From: Streptococcus parasanguinis ATCC 15912
GTDB taxonomy: Bacteria > Bacillota > Bacilli > Lactobacillales > Streptococcaceae
DNA: 64,000 nucleotides
Direction: 5' to 3'
Assembly: GCF_000164675.2 (NCBI RefSeq)
Contig: NC_015678.1
Location: 744,001 to 808,000 of the forward strand
The translations under genes and the position numbers were made by a program. Shown here in pieces: positions 28,006-38,186 of the stretch. The notes beneath the pieces were generated by a model. It was not told the origin of the DNA and did not search any database. It saw only the letters and a program-made list of their open reading frames with translations. Position 1 is the stretch's first letter, and every line of letters begins with the position of its first letter.

Positions 28006-30168
28006 TTATTTTTTGACAAAAACATATTGTTTGCTGAGGAAATCTCCCTGAGGAAGAACGACGGTTAAGCCGGCATACATGAGCTCAGCTCCTGAATAGA
28101 CTTGGTCAGTCCCTTCTAAGCGATAGAGCGCATCTTCTTCCAATCCTTTGAGTTTCAGGGTCGGCTCGATCTCCTCAACCGTTGATAAGACCCGTACATA
28201 AGTTACAACCGTGCGGTCTTGATAAGTGAACTGGACGGCTGCTTGATTGCTACCTTGGCTTGGATTGATCAAGCGGTAGTGTTTTCCGAATTGAACAAGT
28301 GGTCGAATCGTTTTGTAATGAGCGACTTGAGCTGCGATCCGATCCAACTCTTCTTGCGGAAGACTGGTTAGATCCAATTCATAGCCTAGATTTCCCATCA
28401 TGGCTACATGACCTCGCGTTTCAAGTGGTGTCATCCGTCCCATCTGGTGATTTGGAACAGCTGATACGTGAGCCCCCATGGAAATAGTTGGATAGAGATA
28501 ACTGGATCCATACTGGATCGGAAGTCTGGCAATGGCATCCGTATTGTCACTTGCCCAGACCTGCGGGAAGTACCGCATCATACCAAGGTCATTGCGGCCA
28601 CCACCACCGGAGCAAGACTCAAAGAGGATATTCTCGTACTTCTCTGTCAAGTAAGAAACCACTTCATAGAGACCTAAAATATACGCATGGGATTGCATCT
28701 TGGTTTCAAGGTAGGTTTTCCCATTCCCAAGCTTAGTGATATTGCGATTCATGTCCCATTTGATATAGTCGATCTCATGATTTCCAAGTAAGTCATCCAA
28801 GACCTGCTTAATATAAGCCACTACTTCTTTATTTGCGAAATCGAGTACTAGTTGATTCCGTGAATAGGTGTGTTCATAGCCTGGGACTTGAATAGCCCAG
28901 TCCGGATGAGCCCGATAGAGGTCGCTATCAACCGAAATCATTTCTGGCTCCACCCAAAGGCCAAATTGAAGTCCCTTTTCATGGATGCCCTGAATCAGTT
29001 CTGCTAGGCTGCCTCCTAATTTTTCTTCATTGACAGTCCAGTCACCGAGAGCCCGATTGTCATCAAAGCGATTGCCAAACCAGCCATCATCAAGAACGAA
29101 GAGTTCAATCCCTACTTTTTGAGCCTCATCTGCCAGCTCCAATAACTTGTCTTTCTTGAAGTCAAAGTAGGTGGCTTCCCAGTTGTTGATAAGAATTGGG
29201 CGTTCTTTATGGGCAAATTGGCTAGGAATGATATGGTTTTGGACAAATGCTTGGCTCTCTTGACTGAGACCGGTCAAGCCCTCATGTGAGTAGCTAATCA
29301 TGGCTACTGGGGTATCAAAGCTCTGATTTGGCGCCAACTCCCAGGAGAAGTTTTCTGGATTGATTCCCAATCCAACCCGAACTTCACTGAGTTGATTTTT
29401 TTGAACAAATCCTTCAAAATTTCCACTGTAGAGCAGTTGGAAGGCAAGGGCAGAACCGGCATCTTCGGTCACTTCATGATCTGCTAGAATAAGGGCAGGA
29501 GTCTGAGCGTGTCCAGAAGCACCGCGGTTAGAGCTGATGGAGAAGATTCCTTGCTCTACTTGCTGGCGGCAGACTGTTTTTTCTCTTGCATAGGCCCCTT
29601 GTAGGGTGATGACATCGTAGTCACCTGCTGGGACATCTGCCAACACACTAAGAGCCTTATGGATCACAACCGTTTCATCACTATAGTTTTCAATCTTTGA
29701 AAAGCTAGTGATGGTTGCCCGGTCCTCGTAGGCTGTGTAGTATATGGTCAAACGAAGAGCCGCTTGATCATCTTCAAAGACCAAGGCCAAGGTTTCAGCC
29801 TGATCTACTGAGTAAGGATTAGGAAGGCCGGTCGCCTCGACACTACCAGAGTATATATTGGCTCCGACATAGAGGAAATCCGTCACCTCTGTGGCGCCGT
29901 GCTGGATCTGGATCGACGGCTTTCGAAAATCTCCAAGCCCATGTTGTCCTAAGACCTGACGCTGGGTATCCAAACTGAAGGTTCGAATATCAGGTGTGGG
30001 ATTTCCTGAGAAAGCATGGTCCTTCTCATGCACCGTATTGGAAAAATGATAAGACGGAATCGGACGTCCCAAATGCTTAAGCATCAGGTAGCCATCGCGA
30101 TTTTCAAGGATAAGGCTCAATCCCTTACTTTCTACATAGAACAAATTTTGTTCGATACGAATTGCCAT
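28006..30168 (-). CDS. aga: Alpha-galactosidase (GH36), msm operon
   Basis: 720 residues, the usual size for streptococcal Aga. It shows [28 protein letters not shown], the nucleophile Asp in [11 protein letters not shown] and the acid/base Asp in [11 protein letters not shown]. It removes galactose from raffinose, melibiose and stachyose inside the cell. The ATG at 30168 has GGAGG six bases upstream. It is the first gene of aga-msmE-msmF-msmG-gtfA and is divergent from msmR, with a cre site in the shared promoter region. Confidence 0.95.
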   Translation of the reverse strand: MAIRIEQNLFYVESKGLSLILENRDGYLMLKHLGRPIPSYHFSNTVHEKDHAFSGNPTPDIRTFSLDTQRQVLGQHGLGDFRKPSIQIQHGATEVTDFLYVGANIYSGSVEATGLPNPYSVDQAETLALVFEDDQAALRLTIYYTAYEDRATITSFSKIENYSDETVVIHKALSVLADVPAGDYDVITLQGAYAREKTVCRQQVEQGIFSISSNRGASGHAQTPALILADHEVTEDAGSALAFQLLYSGNFEGFVQKNQLSEVRVGLGINPENFSWELAPNQSFDTPVAMISYSHEGLTGLSQESQAFVQNHIIPSQFAHKERPILINNWEATYFDFKKDKLLELADEAQKVGIELFVLDDGWFGNRFDDNRALGDWTVNEEKLGGSLAELIQGIHEKGLQFGLWVEPEMISVDSDLYRAHPDWAIQVPGYEHTYSRNQLVLDFANKEVVAYIKQVLDDLLGNHEIDYIKWDMNRNITKLGNGKTYLETKMQSHAYILGLYEVVSYLTEKYENILFESCSGGGGRNDLGMMRYFPQVWASDNTDAIARLPIQYGSSYLYPTISMGAHVSAVPNHQMGRMTPLETRGHVAMMGNLGYELDLTSLPQEELDRIAAQVAHYKTIRPLVQFGKHYRLINPSQGSNQAAVQFTYQDRTVVTYVRVLSTVEEIEPTLKLKGLEEDALYRLEGTDQVYSGAELMYAGLTVVLPQGDFLSKQYVFVKK

Positions 30169-30261
30169 ATCTTCCTCCATTGGATCCTATAAAATATCAC
30201 TATGTATTTTTAAATTCAGTTCCAATAACTTTCTTTTTTAACATGTCTTTATCTTACATTA

Positions 30262-30275
30262 TGTAAACGTTTACT
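30262..30275. promoter_or_regulatory. cre site between aga and msmR
   Basis: TGTAAACGTTTACT contains the perfect 12-bp palindrome GTAAACGTTTAC and fits the CcpA cre consensus with one terminal mismatch. It lies between the divergent aga and msmR genes, so it could repress both. Confidence 0.75.
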
Positions 30276-30301
30276 AAAATAGAATTTTGTTGGACATATA
30301 T

Positions 30302-30309
30302 GGTAAAAT
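30302..30309 (+). promoter_or_regulatory. -10 region of msmR
   Basis: TGGTAAAAT is an extended -10 type sequence 20 bases before the start; the ribosome site TAGGAGGT follows at once. The -35 is poor, as expected for an activator gene kept low. Confidence 0.5.
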
Positions 30310-30329
30310 GTTAGGTAGGAGGTTTACCG

Positions 30330-31163
30330 ATGTTAGTCTTTTCTGAATACCAAACTGATACCATTGACCTAGCCCTTGATTTTTATGGCTACGAAGATTG
30401 TCCTAAAAACTATGAATTTGGCCCCAGCGTTCGGGAAAATTTTGTTCTGCATTATATCACCAAGGGAAAGGGAGTCTTCCACTTCAATAAAAAAGAAATC
30501 CACCTAGAGGCCGGGGATCTCTTCCTTCTCCCCAAAAATAAGGTGACCTACTACAAGGCAGATGAAGAAGAACCTTGGTCCTACTACTGGATTGGCATCA
30601 GTGGCACCAAGGTGAGTGATTTCATGCGTTTTTCAACCTTGCATGAAAAAGGCTTTTTAAAGAAAACAGAGGTGGAAACAGAAAAGATCGGCCAGTTTAT
30701 GGAGCAGCTCGTCCACAAGGCAGAGGCTTCGAAAATGACTTCTCATTACCAACTCCACCTTCTCTCGCAGATCTATGAACTGCTTTATCTCATTGGGGAA
30801 GTAGCACCCAACATACAAAAGAGCTATCTCTCTCCAACCTATCAACTCTACCTGACCTGTAAGCATGTGATTGAGACGCATTACGGTAAAGAACACTTGA
30901 GTATTCAAGAGATCGCCGATGACCTCAATGTCCATCGGTCTTACCTGACAACTGTTTTTAAGGAGTTTCACCAGATATCTCCCAAGGAATTCTTGCACTC
31001 GGTCCGCATGCAACGTGCTCAGCAGTTACTGACCAACACAGACGAAAGCATCAAGATTGTGGCATACTCAGTGGGCTTTTCAGATCCCCTCTATTTTTCA
31101 AAGGCTTTTAAGGCCTATAGCCAGCTGACTCCTAGCCAATATCGCAGCAAACACAAAATTTAG
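30330..31163 (+). CDS. msmR: AraC-family activator of the msm operon
   Basis: This 277-residue protein has an N-terminal cupin-like sugar-sensing domain (FGPSVRENFVLHYITKGKGVF, DLFLLPKNKV) and a C-terminal double helix-turn-helix (about 180-275; SIQEIADDLNVHRSYLTTVFKEF, then VAYSVGFSDPLYFSKAFKAYSQLTPSQYR). It is divergent from aga, as msmR/rafR is in S. mutans and S. pneumoniae, where it activates the operon in the presence of raffinose or melibiose. The stop codon overlaps the GalR box in front of galR. Confidence 0.92.
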   Translation: MLVFSEYQTDTIDLALDFYGYEDCPKNYEFGPSVRENFVLHYITKGKGVFHFNKKEIHLEAGDLFLLPKNKVTYYKADEEEPWSYYWIGISGTKVSDFMRFSTLHEKGFLKKTEVETEKIGQFMEQLVHKAEASKMTSHYQLHLLSQIYELLYLIGEVAPNIQKSYLSPTYQLYLTCKHVIETHYGKEHLSIQEIADDLNVHRSYLTTVFKEFHQISPKEFLHSVRMQRAQQLLTNTDESIKIVAYSVGFSDPLYFSKAFKAYSQLTPSQYRSKHKI

Positions 31164-31202
31164 TAAAATTTTATTTCTTTTTACTAGTTTTTAGAGTATA
31201 CT
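31159..31202 (+). promoter_or_regulatory. galR promoter with GalR-type operator
   Basis: The box TTTAGTAAAATTTTATTT (31159-31176) is identical to the one upstream of galK. It runs into the -35 region of a promoter whose -10 is TATACT (31197-31202). This arrangement predicts autorepression of galR. Confidence 0.7.
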
Positions 31203-31227
31203 GGAAGTAGAAATCAATAAAGGATGA

Positions 31228-32238
<1,011 letters not shown>

Positions 32239-32246
32239 GAGGTCCT

Positions 32247-33188
32247 ATGAAAACACATGAAATCCTCTTTCAAACCCTTTCTCAGGCAGATGATTATGTC
32301 AACGGGGAGCAGCTGGCGCAAGAACTAGGTGTTTCCCGTACCTCTATCTGGAAGGCCATCCAACGTCTAGAAAAAGATGGGGTCGTCATCGAATCCCTAA
32401 AAAAGAAGGGCTACAAATTGGTCTCAGGCGATATTCTGCTTCCTGAAGTGATCGCAAGCAATACCCAATTGACCGTTTCCTTAAACGAACAATGTAGCTC
32501 CACCCAATTGGACGCCAAATTAGGCATAGAAGCCCATCAAGAAGGCAAGGCCCTCTACCTAGCCAATTCGCAATCCGCTGGAAAGGGCCGCTTTGGTCGT
32601 GACTACTATTGCCCCGATCAAGGGGGCATCTACATGTCCCTTCATCTTAAGCCTCAACTGCCACCTGCAGAGCTCTCTCCTTACACCCTCATGGTCGCTG
32701 GAGCCATCTACAAGGCTATTAAAAACTTGACCCTGATCGATATCGATATCAAGTGGGTCAATGATATTTACTATCGCCATAAAAAAATTGCGGGAATCCT
32801 TACCGAAGCTATCACGTCGATCGAGACTGGTCTTGTCACAGATGTCATTATCGGAGTCGGTCTCAATTTAGCCATCCCTACTTTCCCAGAAGAGCTAGAA
32901 AGCAAGGCGGGTTCCTTATTTGAAGGGCCTTGTCCTATCACCCGCAATGACCTCATCAGCGAAATCTGGAAGGAATTCTTCCAAACGGATATCGATGAAC
33001 TGGTCTACCTCTATAAAGAGCGCTCCCTGGTCCTAGGACGAACTGTCACTTTTGAGCAAAATCAGCAGACCTATCAAGGCCTCGCCAAAGATATCTCTGA
33101 TACCGGCCAACTCTTGGTCCAATTAGACAACCATGGAGAAATCTGGCTCAATAGCGGAGAAATCTCCCTCAAGCAGTGGAATCTATAA
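32247..33188 (+). CDS. birA: Biotin-protein ligase / biotin repressor
   Basis: 313 residues. An N-terminal winged helix (about 1-60, ELGVSRTSIWKAIQRLEKDG) precedes the ligase domain with the biotinyl-AMP loop SAGKGRFGRDY (110-120), KWVNDIYY and IIGVGLNL. The C-terminal SH3-like domain ends at QWNL. It biotinylates acetyl-CoA carboxylase carrier protein and may repress biotin genes. It begins 8 bases after galR with AGGAGG as ribosome site, so it is likely cotranscribed. A strong terminator follows. Confidence 0.94.
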   Translation: MKTHEILFQTLSQADDYVNGEQLAQELGVSRTSIWKAIQRLEKDGVVIESLKKKGYKLVSGDILLPEVIASNTQLTVSLNEQCSSTQLDAKLGIEAHQEGKALYLANSQSAGKGRFGRDYYCPDQGGIYMSLHLKPQLPPAELSPYTLMVAGAIYKAIKNLTLIDIDIKWVNDIYYRHKKIAGILTEAITSIETGLVTDVIIGVGLNLAIPTFPEELESKAGSLFEGPCPITRNDLISEIWKEFFQTDIDELVYLYKERSLVLGRTVTFEQNQQTYQGLAKDISDTGQLLVQLDNHGEIWLNSGEISLKQWNL

Positions 33189-33204
33189 AACAGAGCTCAC
33201 AACT

Positions 33205-33248
33205 CACAAAAGAGTCTGGGACAAAACGCTGTCTCAGACTCTTTTGTG
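33205..33248. terminator. Bidirectional terminator after birA
   Basis: A 14-bp perfect stem CACAAAAGAGTCTG / CAGACTCTTTTGTG encloses a loop with GGGACAAAACG. It serves birA on plus and the small gene at 33259 on minus. Its ends and loop resemble the terminal hairpin of the three-hairpin repeat. Confidence 0.9.
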
Positions 33249-33258
33249 TGAAGAAATA

Positions 33259-33492
33259 TCAAAAATTTTTAAACCAATTCTTGATAAATTCTAAGCATAT
33301 ATCTAGTAGGAATTTGATAAATAATAAAACAATTCCAATCTTCACAAACATGTAATATTTAAATGTGGTGTCATCAAATTCACTCACAAAAATCGGAAAG
33401 GTGAGAATTTTAGACGGACTGATAAGAAAATAAAGTGAGATACAAATGGATAAAACCAGCGCTACTATAAAAATTTTTTTATGTATTTGCAT
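33259..33492 (-). CDS. Small membrane protein, unknown
   Basis: 77 residues with two hydrophobic segments (about 6-24 and 48-68) and a basic C-terminus (KNWFKNF), so probably a two-helix membrane protein. The ATG has AAAGG about eight bases upstream. I do not recognise a family. The codon use is AT-rich, unlike the neighbours, and it begins a 660-base AT-rich stretch up to 34156 that otherwise shows only the palindromic promoter at 34042-34103. Confidence 0.5.
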   Translation of the reverse strand: MQIHKKIFIVALVLSICISLYFLISPSKILTFPIFVSEFDDTTFKYYMFVKIGIVLLFIKFLLDICLEFIKNWFKNF

Positions 33493-34041
33493 TTTTTACC
33501 TTTTCCTTTCTTGTTTTACAACATTAAATACCAATCACCAATTTTATATAGCCTGATTAATTCTTTCATTACCCTTTCTAACAGGCTATTTTATAGTTCT
33601 TACACCTTAATCATATACAAATTTCAAAATAATACAAGTCTGTTTTTCTAATTATTTTCATGATATAATAATAAAGTTTGAATATTAAACAAAAAACTCA
33701 GTAACTATTCCAACAAACTCTATAAAATTAACTTTTTAGATAGCGCCATGATATATTTAAGCTACTAAACAGTTCAATTCAGTATGTTTTTTGCCCTACT
33801 TTTAAATCATGACATTGAAAATACCTAAAAGCGCCTTCCGAAATTCAATTAAATTTCAACATTTTTGATTACTTTCAATATGAAAAGTCCTTACAAATTC
33901 ATGCAGGGGGCATCTAAATCAACAGGAAAAATCCTTGATTTCAAGGCTTTTTTTCTTGTCTATAGCAGATTTATTTTTTGTATACATTAACAATTAATAG
34001 TTGAGAAGCAAATTGAACACAGTAAACAAATCCGATTCTTT

Positions 34042-34103
34042 CATACTCTACCAAACACCATCCCCCTATTCTCCCTCCACTTGTGGTATGATGGTAGAGT
34101 ATG
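34042..34103 (+). promoter_or_regulatory. Palindrome-flanked promoter of the HrtBA-like pair
   Basis: CATACTCTACCA (34042-34053) and its exact complement TGGTAGAGTATG (34092-34103) bracket an extended -10, TGGTATGAT (34084-34092). Such a spaced operator pair could be bound by a dimeric regulator or fold as a leader structure. A further hairpin (AGGTGCT / AGCACCT, 34107-34134) lies in the 5' leader. Confidence 0.6.
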
Positions 34104-34156
34104 TTTAGGTGCTAGCAACACTGCTCGAGCACCTCCCTGCTAAAAGGAGAAGGAAT

Positions 34157-35260
34157 ATGAAGATTGCATGGAATGAAATTAAATACCAACCCAAGAAGTT
34201 TATCCTGATTGAACTCCTCATTACCATCCTCATGTTTATGGTGGTGTTCTTATCCGGGCTGACAAATGGACTGGGCCGGTCGGTATCAGCCCAAATCGAT
34301 AACTATGGGTCGCTGCACTACATCCTTTCGACGGATTCAGAAGGGATTATCCCCTTTTCAACCATTACGGCGAAAGATGTAGATGAGGTCCAAAAGATAG
34401 AGGGAATGGGCTATTCTGGCTTGTCCATCCAGCGGGCAACCGTCTCAAAATCAGAGGATTCCAACACTCTGGATATCACCTACTTCGCGACCGATCACAA
34501 CGAAGAAGAAATCCTCAATCCGATCATGGAAGATACAGACCTCAAGATCTCTGACTTAAAGAAAAACGAGGTCATTCTGGATAGTTCTTTCAAAGAGGAT
34601 GAGGGGATCCAAGTTGGCGATCAAGTGATCGACAAAACTTCTAAGCAAAAACTCAAGGTCGTGGCCTTCGCGAAAAATGCCAAATACGGCTATAGCGAGA
34701 TTGGTTTCATCAGCTCGGATACCTACACAGGTATGCGGCAAAAGACAGATCCAAGCTATCAATGGCAAGCCCAAACCCTAGTGACTAAGAAAAACATCCC
34801 TTCTAGTGATCTAGCCAGCAACTTAATGGTGGCGGATAAGAAGCAAGTGATCGATAAAATCCCTGGCTACAAGGCTCAAAACCTGACGCTACGGATGATC
34901 ACGTGGGTGCTCTTACTCGCTTCTTCTGCTATCCTTGGGGTCTTCTTCTATATCCTCACCCTGCAGAAGTTGAAACAGTTCGGTGTCTTGAAGGCTATTG
35001 GCATGTCCATGAGCCAGATTACCTATGTCCAACTATCCCAGCTCACCATCATCTCCCTCATCGGAGTACTGCTGGGGCTTGGCTTGGCAACTATGATGGC
35101 TCCATTTTTACCTAATAGCGTCCCTTCCTTTATGACCCTGAAAGACAACCTCACCATCTCGGTTAGCTTTATCCTGACCTCTATTTTGTGTGGTGCCTTG
35201 TCCCTTGTCAAAATCAAAAAAGTAGATCCAATCGAAGTCATTGGTGGAAATGGAGAATAA
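34157..35260 (+). CDS. FtsX-type ABC permease, HrtB-like
   Basis: 367 residues with the MacB/FtsX plan: one N-terminal helix (about 16-36), a large extracytoplasmic domain, then three C-terminal helices, with VDPIEVIGG at the end. N-terminus and size resemble HrtB/DevC permeases that export heme or related compounds; antimicrobial-peptide transporters are an alternative. The ATG at 34157 has AAAGGAG upstream; the open frame above it runs through the leader hairpin and is not coding. It is paired with the ATPase one base downstream. Confidence 0.85.
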   Translation: MKIAWNEIKYQPKKFILIELLITILMFMVVFLSGLTNGLGRSVSAQIDNYGSLHYILSTDSEGIIPFSTITAKDVDEVQKIEGMGYSGLSIQRATVSKSEDSNTLDITYFATDHNEEEILNPIMEDTDLKISDLKKNEVILDSSFKEDEGIQVGDQVIDKTSKQKLKVVAFAKNAKYGYSEIGFISSDTYTGMRQKTDPSYQWQAQTLVTKKNIPSSDLASNLMVADKKQVIDKIPGYKAQNLTLRMITWVLLLASSAILGVFFYILTLQKLKQFGVLKAIGMSMSQITYVQLSQLTIISLIGVLLGLGLATMMAPFLPNSVPSFMTLKDNLTISVSFILTSILCGALSLVKIKKVDPIEVIGGNGE

Positions 35261-35261
35261 G

Positions 35262-35951
35262 ATGGCCATTATTGCATTAGAAAATATCAGAAAATCCTAC
35301 GCCGATGGTAGCCAGATGCACCATGTCCTCAACCAGCTGAATTTAAGCGTCGAACCCAACGAATTCGTCGCCATCTTGGGCCCTTCAGGATCTGGTAAAT
35401 CCACTCTCTTAGCCATCGCTGGCTTGCTTTTGTCAGCGGATGAGGGGCGGATTCGCATCGCTGGCCAAGACTTGACTGGCCTCAACCAAGGCCAGTGGAC
35501 GCAAAAACGACTGGAATTGCTCGGCTTTATCTTTCAAGATCACCAGCTCCTCTCCTATATGAAAATCGGTGACCAGTTAGAACTGGTGGCCAAATTAAAA
35601 GGGGAAAAGGACAAGAAAAAACGCCAAGAGGAGGTCAAAGCCTTGTTGGCAGATCTTGGCATCGAAGCTTGTTACCACCAATATCCGAATCAGATGTCCG
35701 GTGGACAAAAGCAACGGGCAGCCATCGCTCGCGCCTTCATCGGAAATCCACAGGTCATTTTGGCCGATGAACCAACGGCTAGCCTAGACCCAGATCGAGG
35801 GCAAGAAATCGCCAAGTTGATCCGAAAAGAAGTCAAATCCAAAAACAAGAGCGCTATCATGGTCACCCATGACCGCTCTATCCTCACCTATGTGGATACC
35901 ATTTATGAATTAAAACATGGCCAATTGCTAAAGGTAGAAAAGGTTGATTAA
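35262..35951 (+). CDS. ABC transporter ATPase, HrtA-like
   Basis: 229 residues. Walker A GPSGSGKST, Q-loop FIFQDHQ, signature MSGGQKQR, Walker [13 protein letters not shown] and switch His in VTHD are all present, typical of the MacB/LolD group. It powers the upstream permease. The ATG at 35262 has GGAG six bases upstream; an ATG 12 bases earlier is inside the permease end. The three-hairpin repeat follows within six bases of the stop. Confidence 0.92.
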   Translation: MAIIALENIRKSYADGSQMHHVLNQLNLSVEPNEFVAILGPSGSGKSTLLAIAGLLLSADEGRIRIAGQDLTGLNQGQWTQKRLELLGFIFQDHQLLSYMKIGDQLELVAKLKGEKDKKKRQEEVKALLADLGIEACYHQYPNQMSGGQKQRAAIARAFIGNPQVILADEPTASLDPDRGQEIAKLIRKEVKSKNKSAIMVTHDRSILTYVDTIYELKHGQLLKVEKVD

Positions 35952-35956
35952 TTACA

Positions 35957-36137
35957 AAAAGAGGCTGGGACAAAAGTCCTAGCCTCTCAATTATTTTTGG
36001 ATTGTCGAGCAAGACGCAGTGGTTGAGTGGGCTCTACTACGCTGATTTCATCAGCTTTTACAGCCCTACTCAACTGTGCGGAGGTGGGACGACGAAATCG
36101 AATTCTAACGAATTACCGATTTCTGTCCCACTCTCTA
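35957..36137 (-). repeat. Three-hairpin dispersed element, copy 2 (inverted)
   Basis: It is nearly identical to copy 1 but on the opposite strand. It fills the whole space between the convergent HrtA-like and vncS genes, so its GAGGCTGGGAC/GTCCTAGCCTC hairpin and its far end act as the only visible terminators for both. Confidence 0.93.
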
Positions 36138-36142
36138 TTTTT

Positions 36143-37465
36143 TTATTCTTGAGGCTCTTTGGGCAGTTCCATACGGAAGCGTAAGCCCATAGCTGTTTTA
36201 TCAAATTGGTAGGCCAGTTCTTCATGGTCTAGCAAGTGTTGGACTACGAAGAGTCCCAAGCCGCCTTCTTTCTTCTGGCGACTAGCGGTCATTGGCATCT
36301 CAGCGGTCTCTACCATTTCCTGACTGGTGTTTTCAACAGCCAAGTGCGTCCCTTCTTCGAGACGGAGCTGGATCTCTCCACCGGCATCCGAATGCTTGAC
36401 GGCATTACTGATGACGTTTGAGAGGACCAATTTTAGAATCGCTGGGTCCATATAGATTGGTTTAGCTGGGATCTGATTGTCAATTGTGAGCGCGCGGGAT
36501 TGAGCCAAGACCTTGTACTGGTCGAGGATCTGCTCTACGACCTGGTCCAGTTGGATCCACTCCTTGTCTCCGGCCAATTCTTGGACAGAGGACAGGGATA
36601 GGATTTCTAGGACGATCTGGTTCATCTCATCTACGATATCGAGGGAGACTGACAGATAGCGGTCCCGGTCCTTGTAGCGGCCAATCTTATCCCGCATATT
36701 TTCTAGGATAATCTTCAAGCTTGCCAGAGGGGTCTTGAGCTCATGCGAGGCCCCACGTAGGAATTCGACCTTCATCTGCTCCAACTTCAGATTTTCCTGT
36801 TTCTGCTGCTCCAGATTGTCGATTACTTCTAGGAGATGGTGATAAAGGTCGTTGATCTGTTGCTTGAGAACGCCGATCTCATCCTGTGAATGAATGGGAA
36901 GACTGGCTGTCCGATCCAGGCGCTTCATCCGCTTGGTCATCTGCTTGATCTCAAGGATTGGTGCAGAAATCATGCGGGCATAGAGATAGGAGGCAATCAA
37001 TGACAGAACAAAGGAAGCGAGGAGACTATAGGGAAGAAAGCCCAGACTGATGTCCCGCGCTTCCTTTTGCGAATCGACGGTTGCTAAGAATTGCAAGGTC
37101 AAGTCCTTTCCTTCTTTGGTCTCAATTTTTCGCTCTTCAATAACCAAGGAATTGTTCTGGCTGTCAGGGTTCAGGAGTAAGTCATCCTTGACCTCTAGGG
37201 CATTCTGTTTTTCCTTGCCCTTGATCGAGACCTTGATATCATTGGTCTTGGAATAAAGGTCGATGACGGACTCAATGGTTCCTTCTTCCTGGCCTTGGAA
37301 ACTCTTGGCCAGAGCCTGTGATTTCTTCAAAATCGTCTGGCGCTGAGACTCGATATAGGTCGAGGGGAAAATAAAGTAAACCGAAGCATGTAGAAGGATG
37401 ACTAAGCCACTAAAAAGGGCAAAGGTGATCAGAAAGATCTTTGCAAAGATACTTCGTTTGGTCAT
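36143..37465 (-). CDS. vncS: Sensor histidine kinase VncS
   Basis: 440 residues, as in pneumococcus. TM1 is at about 8-32, followed by an extracellular sensing region, TM2 (about 145-167), HAMP, and HisKA with phospho-acceptor His241 (ASHELKTPL). The ATPase domain has N-box NVISNAVKHSD and G-box GGLGLFVVQHLL. It phosphorylates VncR. The start overlaps the vncR stop (ATGA). The signal sensed is not established; the pneumococcal locus was linked to vancomycin tolerance and lactoferrin, with debate. Confidence 0.93.
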   Translation of the reverse strand: MTKRSIFAKIFLITFALFSGLVILLHASVYFIFPSTYIESQRQTILKKSQALAKSFQGQEEGTIESVIDLYSKTNDIKVSIKGKEKQNALEVKDDLLLNPDSQNNSLVIEERKIETKEGKDLTLQFLATVDSQKEARDISLGFLPYSLLASFVLSLIASYLYARMISAPILEIKQMTKRMKRLDRTASLPIHSQDEIGVLKQQINDLYHHLLEVIDNLEQQKQENLKLEQMKVEFLRGASHELKTPLASLKIILENMRDKIGRYKDRDRYLSVSLDIVDEMNQIVLEILSLSSVQELAGDKEWIQLDQVVEQILDQYKVLAQSRALTIDNQIPAKPIYMDPAILKLVLSNVISNAVKHSDAGGEIQLRLEEGTHLAVENTSQEMVETAEMPMTASRQKKEGGLGLFVVQHLLDHEELAYQFDKTAMGLRFRMELPKEPQE

Positions 37466-38115
37466 GGTCTCTCCAATTTATAGCCGACATTGCGTACCGT
37501 AACGATACAGTCCAGCTCTAGTTTTTTTCGTAGTTCCTTGATATAGACATCGATCACCCGGTCAAAAGGAATCTCCTCTGTCTCCTTCCAGACGGCATCG
37601 AGAATCTGAGAGCGGGTCCGGGCCTTGCCTTCATGCTGGAGCAAGTATTCCAAGATTTCCAACTCCTTGGCATTCATGGAGATGGCTTGCCCAGCTAAGC
37701 TGGCTGTGTAGCTCTCAAAATCCACCCGTGCCTCTCCATAGGTGAAGACCCGGGAAGGCTGGAGCTTTTTAAAAATGGCTTCGATGCGGACCTTCAAGAG
37801 GGACAAGGAGAAGGGTTTTTCCAGGTAGCCATCCGCCAACTCTCCAAAGGCCGTCAACTTATAGTCCTCATCATGGAAGGCCGTCAGCATGAGGACAGGA
37901 ACTGAGCTGGTCTTCCGGATGGTCTTGAGCACTTCCAAGCCATTGAGGATAGGAAGCTGGATATCCAGCAAGACCAGATCTGGCGCTTCTCTGTGAAAGA
38001 GGTCCAGGGCCTCCTGCCCATCACCTGCTTCAAAGATTTCATAGCCACATTCCATGAGATAGTCGCTCATCCCTTCGCGAATCAGGACTTCATCTTCTAC
38101 GATTAGTATCTTCAT
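37462..38115 (-). CDS. vncR: Response regulator VncR (OmpR family)
   Basis: 217 residues. The receiver domain has the acidic pair near residues 7-9, phospho-acceptor Asp51 (LVLLDIQLP), Thr in MLTAF and Lys in EKPFS. The OmpR-type winged helix follows (about 125-215; RSQILDAVWKETEEIPFDRVIDVYIKELRKKL). It is cotranscribed with vncS and lies 71 bases after vex3, so it probably controls the vex genes or itself. Confidence 0.94.
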   Translation of the reverse strand: MKILIVEDEVLIREGMSDYLMECGYEIFEAGDGQEALDLFHREAPDLVLLDIQLPILNGLEVLKTIRKTSSVPVLMLTAFHDEDYKLTAFGELADGYLEKPFSLSLLKVRIEAIFKKLQPSRVFTYGEARVDFESYTASLAGQAISMNAKELEILEYLLQHEGKARTRSQILDAVWKETEEIPFDRVIDVYIKELRKKLELDCIVTVRNVGYKLERP

Positions 38116-38186
38116 ACACTTTCCTTTATCTAAGAAACTTCTTCTACCTCCTATTATACCCTATTTCTATTTTAGGAAACAATCTC

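Noticed and set aside
33493..34041. Possible small genes in the AT-rich stretch before the HrtBA-like pair
   Set aside because: TATAAT-like sequences are present but expected by chance in such AT-rich DNA, and no frame has a ribosome site.
36002..36140. Open frame of ~45-60 codons (MSSKTQWLSGLYY...) present in the three-hairpin repeats
   Set aside because: It starts with TTG, has no ribosome site and lies in hairpin sequence; its conservation follows from the repeat itself.
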